Assembly: GCF_004328625.1 (NCBI RefSeq)
Contig: NZ_CP032229.1
Coordinates: forward strand, 2,604,001 to 2,668,000
Source: Streptomyces seoulensis
GTDB lineage: Bacteria; Actinomycetota; Actinomycetes; Streptomycetales; Streptomycetaceae
Length of the DNA stretch: 64,000 nt
Direction of reading: 5' to 3'
Part shown: positions 59,034 to 64,000 of the stretch, in pieces
Layout: every line of letters starts with the position of its first letter
Numbering within the stretch: the stretch's first letter is position 1
Position numbers and translations under genes: made by a program
The notes under the pieces: model-generated
The model's database searches: none
Seen by the model: only the letters and a program-made list of their open reading frames with translations
What the model was told of the DNA's origin: nothing

Positions 59034-59106
59034 GCCTTCGTAGCTCAGGGGATAGAGCACCGCTCTCCTAAAGCGGGTGTCGCAGGTTCGAATCCTGCCG
59101 GGGGCA
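59034..59106 (+). tRNA. tRNA-Arg (anticodon CCT)
   Basis: A 73-base cloverleaf. The acceptor is GCCTTCG with CGGGGGC (59099-59105), including two G-U pairs, discriminator A. The D-arm is at AGCTCAGGGGATAGAGC. The anticodon stem CCGCT/AGCGG has loop CTCCTAA (anticodon CCT, reading AGG). The T-arm is GCAGG-TTCGAAT-CCTGC. CCA is not encoded. It borders the accessory region. Confidence 0.95.
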
Positions 59107-59172
59107 CAGGGGAAACATCTGGCCGGGGGCCCTTTCGTTCGGTGAGCGGGAGGGCCTTCGTGCCGGCTGGGG

Positions 59173-59514
59173 TCACTTCTTCGCGGCGGGCCGCTTCACG
59201 GGCTTGGTCCTGTCGGCGGCGCGTACCGGCTTCGCGGGCGCGGTCTTGCGCGCGGCGGCCTCCTGCGCGGGCGGGGCTGCCCGCTTCCTGGCGGTCGGCC
59301 ACCTGAACTCGATCTCCAGCTCGATCTCGTTGTTGCCGATCTCGATCTCCACCTCGCTGTGCAGATCGTCGGGAATCCGCAGGCTCAGCGTTCCGGAGCC
59401 GAAATCCAGCTCGGCCTCCCCGCCCTCCCGCAGCGCGTCGGCGAGTGCCGTGAGCTGGTCGGCCGCCTCGACGCGGGACAGCGACCGCTTCTGCTCGAAC
59501 TTGAGGTCCTTCAT
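59173..59514 (-). CDS. Amphi-Trp domain protein
   Basis: A 113-residue protein with the amphi-Trp domain: KFEQKRSLSRVEAADQLTAL, GEAELDFGSGTLSLRIPDDL and EIELEIEFRWP. The domain carries the alternating hydrophobic pattern and terminal Trp that give it its name. A basic Ala/Pro/Lys-rich tail (about 75-113) may bind nucleic acid. Function unknown. It is transcribed towards the tRNA gene. Confidence 0.85.
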   Translation of the reverse strand: MKDLKFEQKRSLSRVEAADQLTALADALREGGEAELDFGSGTLSLRIPDDLHSEVEIEIGNNEIELEIEFRWPTARKRAAPPAQEAAARKTAPAKPVRAADRTKPVKRPAAKK

Positions 59515-59695
59515 GGATGTCTCCCATCCCGGGCGTTCGGGCTACTTCCAATCTCGTCTCACCGGGTTCCCCGCGCACGTCGGGGCGTCCTGCGCGGGGC
59601 CCGGATGCGCTCTACCGTTGAGGGAGGGGCCCCTGCATCCGTGTTTTCCGCCTCCGGCCCTCCCTGGCCCGGAACTCACCAGAAGGGCATGCGAC

Positions 59696-60022
59696 ATGTC
59701 CACCGCATCCGACACCCCGGTCCTGGACACCCTCGCCGCCATGACCGTCGACTCGATCGAGCGCTGCGGGCTGCCCCCGAACGCGCTCGTCCTCACGCGC
59801 ATCGCGGCGCTCGCCGCCTCCGACGCCCCGCCGATCTCCTACGCGGCCCACATCGACCCCGCCCTCGACAGCGGCGTGACCGCCGAGGAGTTGCAGGACG
59901 TCCTGGTCGCCATCGCGCCCATCGTGGGCACGGCCCGCGTCATGACGGCGGCGGCCAACATCGCCACGGCGCTCGGCATCGCCATCGCCGTCACCGACGC
60001 CGATATCGCGGCCCGGGGCTGA
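59696..60022 (+). CDS. Carboxymuconolactone decarboxylase-family protein
   Basis: A 108-residue all-helical protein resembling the CMD/AhpD family: PNALVLTRIAALAASDAPPI and VTAEELQDVLVAIAPIVGTA with VMTAAANIATALG. The CxxC of AhpD is absent, so it is not an alkylhydroperoxidase; similar small proteins of unknown function are frequent in Streptomyces. The ATG at 59696 follows AGAAGGGC. Confidence 0.75.
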   Translation: MSTASDTPVLDTLAAMTVDSIERCGLPPNALVLTRIAALAASDAPPISYAAHIDPALDSGVTAEELQDVLVAIAPIVGTARVMTAAANIATALGIAIAVTDADIAARG

Positions 60023-60136
60023 GCGCGGACCCCCTCCAGAGCCGGGCGGACCGGTCGGGGCCGGTCCGCCCGGCTGACAGCCGAGCCTTCCGAACAGCCC
60101 TGCCTGCCGTGTCGCGTTGGCCTCGGCATCGCGGCC

Positions 60137-60244
60137 ATGCTCGACGCCGCCGTGGCGGTGAAGTTCGGGATCGCGTACATGTTCAACTCCCCCGTGCACC
60201 CCGAGGCCGAGTTCGTACTCTGCCTGGACCCCGTGAAGAAGTAG
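60137..60244 (+). CDS. Very short hypothetical ORF or gene remnant
   Basis: ATG 60137 opens 35 codons (MLDAAVAVKFGIAYMFNSPV, then HPEAEFVLCLDPVKK). The composition looks coding, but no ribosome site is clear and no family is recognised. It may be the tail of a decayed gene. The convergent transporter stop is 2 bases away. Confidence 0.3.
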   Translation: MLDAAVAVKFGIAYMFNSPVHPEAEFVLCLDPVKK

Positions 60245-60245
60245 G

Positions 60246-61238
60246 TCAACCGGCCTGCCTGGTACGGCGGTTCATCCATGCCGCCACCACCGCGCCCGAC
60301 AGGTTGTGCCAGACCGAGAAGACCGCCGCCGGCAGGGCCGTCAGCGGGCTGAAGTACGTCGCCGCCAGGGAGGCCGCGAGGCCGGAGTTCTGCATGCCGA
60401 CCTCGAAGGCCATGGCGCGGCGGGCGGCGGGGTCGAGGCGGGCGAGGCGGGCTGCGCCGTAGCCGAGGGCGAGGCCGAAGGCGTTGTGCAGGACCACCGC
60501 GAGGAAGACGATCGCGGCGGCCGCCTTCAGGGCGGAGGCGCTCGCCGCCACCACGATCAGGACGATCACCGCCACCGTCCCCGCCGACAGCCAGGGCAGC
60601 GTGGGGAGGCAGCGGCGGATCACCGGGGCGGCCAGCCGCCGGACGAGGAGGCCGGCCACCACCGGGACCAGCACCGTCTTCAGGATGTCGACGACCATCG
60701 GGCCCGCCTCGACGTCCAGCATGTGCCCCGCGAGCAGCAGCACGAGGTACGGCGTGACCAGTGGGGCGAGCAGCGTGGAGACCGTCGCCACCGACATCGA
60801 CAGGGCCACGTCGCCCCTGGCCAGGAACGTCACCACGTTGGACGCCGTACCGCTCGGCGTGCAGCCGACCAGGATGACGCCCACGGCCAGCGCCGGGGGC
60901 AGGTCCAGCAGCTCGGCGACCGCCCAGCCGAGGCCCGGCATGATCACGTAGTGCGCCACCAGGCCGAGCCCGACCGCCCAGGGACGCCTGACCACGCCCT
61001 GGAAGTCCTCCGACGTCATCGTGAGGCCCATGCAGAACATCACGACGCCGAGCAGATAGGGCACCGCCTCCTTGCCCCCGGCGAACGCCGACGGCATCAG
61101 CATCCCGAGGGCGCCCGCGGCCAGCACCAGCAGGGGGAAGACGGTCACGGCCCGTTTCGCCGTACGGTCGCCATCCGCCGTACCGGCAACGTCAGTTGTC
61201 ACCTCGGCCGGTACAACCTGGCCCTCTGAGTCCCGCAC
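60246..61238 (-). CDS. Bile acid:sodium symporter (BASS)-family transporter
   Basis: A 330-residue membrane protein with about ten helices. VVMFCMGLTMTSEDFQGVVR, then VGVILVGCTPSGTASNVVTF with the family's conserved Pro-Ser-Gly-x-x-Ser-Asn kinked helix, and EVGMQNSGLAASLAATYFSP with the second crossing motif, are the BASS signatures. The start is GTG 61238 with GGGAG nine bases before; GTG 61202 is an alternative. The substrate is probably an organic anion with Na+; not further specified. Confidence 0.9.
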   Translation of the reverse strand: MRDSEGQVVPAEVTTDVAGTADGDRTAKRAVTVFPLLVLAAGALGMLMPSAFAGGKEAVPYLLGVVMFCMGLTMTSEDFQGVVRRPWAVGLGLVAHYVIMPGLGWAVAELLDLPPALAVGVILVGCTPSGTASNVVTFLARGDVALSMSVATVSTLLAPLVTPYLVLLLAGHMLDVEAGPMVVDILKTVLVPVVAGLLVRRLAAPVIRRCLPTLPWLSAGTVAVIVLIVVAASASALKAAAAIVFLAVVLHNAFGLALGYGAARLARLDPAARRAMAFEVGMQNSGLAASLAATYFSPLTALPAAVFSVWHNLSGAVVAAWMNRRTRQAG

Positions 61239-61327
61239 TCACCGCTCCCGCCGCCCTGTCCTTACGCGCGTCGACCCACGCGCCCGCCGATCGTGTCAGA
61301 CGCACCCCCCATCCGTGTAGGGCACAC

Positions 61328-61693
61328 CTAACGCGGCCCGGCCCCCGCGCACCCCACGCACCGCGTGCTCGCCGGCCGCACCTCCAGCCGTTCCGGCGGG
61401 ATCGTCGCCCCGCAGCGCTCGCAGACGCCGTAGCGGCCCTCGCGCAGGCGGGTCAGGGCCTCGTCCAGGCTTTCCAGGTGGGCTCGGGCCTGGGTGGGGA
61501 GGGAGGAGACATGGGCGCGTTCGAAGGCGGTGCTGGAGCCGTCCGGGTCGTGTTCGTCGTCCACGGCGACGAGGGCGTTGGCGTCGACGATGGCCTGGAA
61601 ATCCCTGTTCAGGGCCTCGATCTGGGCCAGGGTGGCAGCGCGTTCGGCCGCGAGGCGCTCCTCGACGGCGGCGCTTTCCGGCATGTCCGTCAT
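61328..61693 (-). CDS. TraR/DksA-type zinc-finger protein
   Basis: A 121-residue protein with an N-terminal coiled coil (EERLAAERAATLAQIEALNR) and a C4 zinc finger (CERCGATIPPERL and CVGC). DksA-like proteins enter the RNA polymerase secondary channel; Streptomyces homologues are mostly uncharacterised. The length and the coiled-coil/finger order are typical. The ATG at 61693 is the natural start. Confidence 0.85.
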   Translation of the reverse strand: MTDMPESAAVEERLAAERAATLAQIEALNRDFQAIVDANALVAVDDEHDPDGSSTAFERAHVSSLPTQARAHLESLDEALTRLREGRYGVCERCGATIPPERLEVRPASTRCVGCAGAGPR

Positions 61694-62046
61694 CTATGCC
61701 TCAGCGTCCGCCCGGACGACGCTATTCCGGGCCGGGGCCCGGCCGGCCGGCGCGTCCGGGGTCAGGGACATCAGCGGCTCCTGCCGCACCAGACTCGCCC
61801 CGAACCCCACGGAGGTCACCGTCACGCACGGCGGCCGGGGAGGTCCTGGTGGGGGCGGGGAGGGCGGGGCTCTAGGGGGTGTCTTGTCGATCACGCCGGG
61901 CTCGCGGCGCCCGGCACCGCACCTCGCCGCGTTGTCGTCACTCGCCGATGCTCCGCATCGACTCCCTCCTCCGCCTTGCGATGCACGGCACCAGACGCCG
62001 CTCCCTGATCCGGCCCGATCGACAAGACACCCCCTAGGCTGCCCGC
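61694..62046. other. Gap between zinc-finger gene and glutathione peroxidase
   Basis: 353 bases with no supported gene. The right half is filled by the MITE-like element at 61872-62037, which ends 9 bp before the peroxidase start, so the peroxidase promoter must lie inside the element or left of it. Confidence 0.6.
61872..62037. mobile_element. MITE-like element with 21-bp terminal inverted repeats
   Basis: CTAGGGGGTGTCTTGTCGAT is the start of the left repeat (61872-61892); its exact reverse complement is at 62017-62037. CTAG sits at both outer edges and may be a target duplication. The 124-bp interior has no coding capacity. It is a non-autonomous element type I recall seeing repeatedly in Streptomyces genomes. 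Confidence 0.75.
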
Positions 62047-62553
62047 ATGACGACCAGCGATCAGACCTCCTCCCCCCTCGACACCGAGATCGGCGCCCTG
62101 AAGGGCGGCTCCGCCGAGCTCTCCCGGTACGCCGGGCAGGCCGTGCTCGTGGTGAACGTGGCCTCCAAGTGCGGGCTGACCCCGCAGTACACGGGCCTGG
62201 AGCGGCTCCAGGAGCGGTTCGGCGGGCAGGGCTTCACCGTGCTCGGCGTGCCGTGCAACCAGTTCATGGGCCAGGAGCCCGGCTCCGCCGACGAGATCGC
62301 GGAGTTCTGCTCGGCGACCTACGGCGTGACCTTCCCGCTCACCGAGAAGGTCGACGTCAACGGCGAGAACCGCCACCCCCTCTACGACCGCCTCACCGGC
62401 TTCGCCGACGCCGAGGGCCACACCGGCGACATCCGCTGGAACTTCGAGAAGTTCCTGATCGGCCGCGACGGCCAGGTAGCCGCCCGCTTCGCCCCCCAGA
62501 CCGAACCGGAGTCGGCGGAGGTCGTCTCGGCGATCGAGGCGCAGCTCGGTTGA
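62047..62553 (+). CDS. Glutathione peroxidase family (Cys type)
   Basis: A 168-residue thiol peroxidase. VNVASKCGLTPQYTGLERLQ holds the peroxidatic Cys42, LGVPCNQFMGQEPGS the Gln and second Cys, and IRWNFEKFLIGRDG the catalytic Trp-Asn-Phe block. It uses Cys instead of Sec. Reduction is probably by thioredoxin or mycothiol since actinobacteria lack glutathione. A MITE-like element lies just upstream. Confidence 0.93.
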   Translation: MTTSDQTSSPLDTEIGALKGGSAELSRYAGQAVLVVNVASKCGLTPQYTGLERLQERFGGQGFTVLGVPCNQFMGQEPGSADEIAEFCSATYGVTFPLTEKVDVNGENRHPLYDRLTGFADAEGHTGDIRWNFEKFLIGRDGQVAARFAPQTEPESAEVVSAIEAQLG

Positions 62554-62676
62554 CGGACGGGTCGAAGCCCCCTCGGCAAGGACGGCGGGCCGGCCGAGAG
62601 GGCTTCGGGGTGGTGCGTGTGCTGTGGGTGAAGCATCGGTCCGGTGCTTCCAGGCGCTGGGACCGGGGACGGTCCG

Positions 62677-62868
62677 TTACGCCTTGACCGAGGCCACGAA
62701 GGTGTTCCACGCCGTGGCCGGGAAGGCCAGGACGGGGCCCGCGATGTCCTTGGAGTCGCGTACGGCGAGTTCCGCGGCGGTCGGCGACTTGACCTCGACG
62801 CAGGCGCCGTTGCCCGCGGAATAGGAGGACTTCATCCACGTCTCCGTAGCGCCCTGAATCAGTGCCAT
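62677..62868 (-). CDS. DUF397-family protein
   Basis: A 63-residue member of the DUF397 family: ETWMKSSYSAGNGACVEV, then AVRDSKDIAGPVLAFPATAW at the C-terminal half. In Streptomyces such proteins are partners of the DUF5753-type HTH proteins, as for whiJ and bldB-like loci, and its HTH partner is the next gene upstream (63070). ATG 62868 has AGGAG 7 bases before. Confidence 0.92.
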   Translation of the reverse strand: MALIQGATETWMKSSYSAGNGACVEVKSPTAAELAVRDSKDIAGPVLAFPATAWNTFVASVKA

Positions 62869-63014
62869 GTCCACTCCTGTTGCGAGTTGCGGTGGTGCGG
62901 TTCACGCCAACCCATGCGAGCGATTGGCGTGATCGACGCTAGCCGGTCAACCTCCTTGTCCGCAGGGGCCGTTCACTCAAGCGAGTGGCATATTCCAAGC
63001 GTGCCGTCATAGGA

Positions 63015-63046
63015 GTGGGGCGACGGTGTACGATCCGTCGCCCCAC
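63015..63046 (-). terminator. 12-bp hairpin after HTH gene
   Basis: GTGGGGCGACGG (63015-63026) and CCGTCGCCCCAC (63035-63046) form a perfect stem with an 8-base loop, 24 bp beyond the HTH gene stop, on the way to the DUF397 gene. Confidence 0.6.
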
Positions 63047-63069
63047 GTGTCGCAGCCCTGCCGGAGCCC

Positions 63070-63927
63070 CTACTGGGCGAACCTCTTGGCCGCGTCCTGG
63101 ATGAACTGCTGGGACTGCTCCACCGGGAGCGCCTGGGCCCGCAGGTGCTCGTACATCACGGCGTACTTCTGCACGTCCGGCGCCTTCTCCAGGTACAGGT
63201 CGCTGGTGACGCCCTCCAGGTAGACCACGCTGGAGTCGGCCGCGTCGGCGAACTCCAGGATGGCGTACTGGCCGTTGAGCCCCGGATGCGCGCCGACCTC
63301 GAAGGGCAGCACCTGCACGGTGACGTGCGGGAGGTTGGACAGCTCGATGAGGTGCTCCAGCTGCTCGCGCATGATGAGCTTGCTGCCCACCACCCGGTGC
63401 AGCGCGGCCTCGTCCAGCACCACCCACAGCCGCAGCGGGTTGCTCTCGTCGGTGACCCGCTCCTGCCTGCGCATACGGACCCTGACGCGCTTGTCGATCT
63501 CGGCCGTCGAGGTCTCCGGCAGCGCCCCGCGCACCAGCGCCTCGGCGTACGCGCGGGTCTGCAACAGGCCGGTGACCAGCTGCGGTTCGTACACCCGGAG
63601 CGACTGCGCGTCGGTCTCCAGACCGATGTACACGCTGTAGGGGATGTCGCCGAAGGTGTGCCACCAGCCCTGCTGGCGGGAGTCGCGGGCCATCTCCATC
63701 AGTGAGTCGACCATCCTCTGGTCCTCGACCTCGTAAACCCCGCACAGGTCGCGCACATCGCGCTGGCTGATGCTGCGGCGGCCGTTCTCCAGCCTGCTGA
63801 TCTTCGACTGCGACACCAGCAGGCGGTCGGCGACCTCTTCGGCCGTCATGCCCTTGAGCTCACGGAGCTTGCGCAGCTCCTGGCCCAGCCGGCGCCGCCT
63901 GACGGTGGGATTCACATTGGACGCCAC
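63070..63927 (-). CDS. HTH regulator with DUF5753 sensor domain
   Basis: A 285-residue XRE-family regulator. The HTH at about 12-70 is LGQELRKLRELKGMTAEEVA with SQSKISRLENGRRSISQRDV; the C-terminal DUF5753 domain follows with YEPQLVTGLLQTRAYAEALV, LRLWVVLDEAALHRVVG and VQVLPFEVGAHPG. GTG 63927 (VASNVNPTVRRRR) matches the start of homologues I know. It is paired with the DUF397 gene downstream. Such pairs regulate development or secondary metabolism. Confidence 0.93.
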   Translation of the reverse strand: MASNVNPTVRRRRLGQELRKLRELKGMTAEEVADRLLVSQSKISRLENGRRSISQRDVRDLCGVYEVEDQRMVDSLMEMARDSRQQGWWHTFGDIPYSVYIGLETDAQSLRVYEPQLVTGLLQTRAYAEALVRGALPETSTAEIDKRVRVRMRRQERVTDESNPLRLWVVLDEAALHRVVGSKLIMREQLEHLIELSNLPHVTVQVLPFEVGAHPGLNGQYAILEFADAADSSVVYLEGVTSDLYLEKAPDVQKYAVMYEHLRAQALPVEQSQQFIQDAAKRFAQ

Positions 63928-64000
63928 GGGACGCACACCTCCGGCTGGCTGCCTGTATCTGACACTTTGTGTATCTGCTGTTGAGCAGACTGCCACCAAG

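Noticed and set aside
19255..59106. A direct-repeat att site for the tRNA-Arg 3' end at the left border
   Set aside because: I found no second copy of the tRNA 3' sequence anywhere in the window by eye; an att pair is not supported here.
61694..62046. CRISPR-like or RNA structure around the inverted repeats before the peroxidase gene
   Set aside because: Only one pair of inverted repeats with CTAG edges; better explained as a MITE-like element.

Overview
The window is high-GC actinobacterial chromosome, almost certainly Streptomyces. The evidence is GC-rich codon use with many GTG and TTG starts, a principal-type sigma factor recognisable as HrdD, a DUF6227 protein, a DUF5753 HTH/DUF397 pair and SARP-type regulation. 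From memory, genes 54-17585 follow the order around mscL, the fructose PTS and hrdD in S. coelicolor, just upstream of its CDA antibiotic cluster. The locus therefore looks like a slot where different strains carry different biosynthetic clusters.

Left core (1-19254): MTA phosphorylase, a SAF-domain protein, MscL, a flavin-reductase-like protein, DUF6227, the fruR-fruK-fruA operon, an MFS exporter divergent from a WYL regulator, TetR regulators, hrdD with a SigR-type promoter, a GNAT enzyme, a DODA-type dioxygenase, a MarR/MFS/TetR group and a secreted M6 metalloprotease. Several regulators have clear palindromic operators. A scar of transposase and aminotransferase debris (19624-20183) closes this part.

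Biosynthetic cluster (about 20423-44808): a SARP activator, a TetR regulator whose start lies behind a 45-bp perfect palindrome, a PlsC-type acyltransferase and an Sfp-type phosphopantetheinyl transferase are followed by a decayed IS1380 element. Two divergent operons then face each other across 34104-34487. The leftward operon runs: fatty acid hydroxylase (sterol desaturase family), MFS exporter, PEP mutase, phosphonopyruvate decarboxylase, 2-aminoethylphosphonate transaminase, FAD/NAD(P)-binding protein. This is a complete route from PEP to 2-aminoethylphosphonate. The rightward genes form a dedicated reducing type II fatty acid/polyketide line: two ketosynthases each paired with a homologue lacking the active Cys, a FabI-like reductase, a FabG-like reductase, two ACPs, a KAS III, an alpha/beta hydrolase and a DsbA-like isomerase, with a second PlsC on the other strand. 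Both divergent promoters carry the same arrangement, TTAAG-N6-TTTAG-N11-TAGG(C/G)T, as expected for one SARP switching both halves together. The inferred product is an acylated 2-aminoethylphosphonate or a phosphonolipid. I do not recognise it as a described cluster.

Accessory region (about 44970-58815): IS110, IS3 and IS110-fragment insertions; a degenerate NUDIX-like protein; a three-gene operon of unknown function (a small protein, a 768-residue protein with a degenerate P-loop, and an SPFH-like protein); small HTH and coiled-coil proteins; and a pair encoding a tyrosine-recombinase-like protein without its catalytic set and a DDE-transposase-like protein. This region abuts a tRNA-Arg(CCT) gene at 59034-59106, a typical integration site.

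Right core (59173-64000): amphi-Trp protein, CMD-family protein, BASS-type transporter, DksA-type zinc finger, a 166-bp MITE-like element, glutathione peroxidase, and the DUF397/HTH regulator pair.
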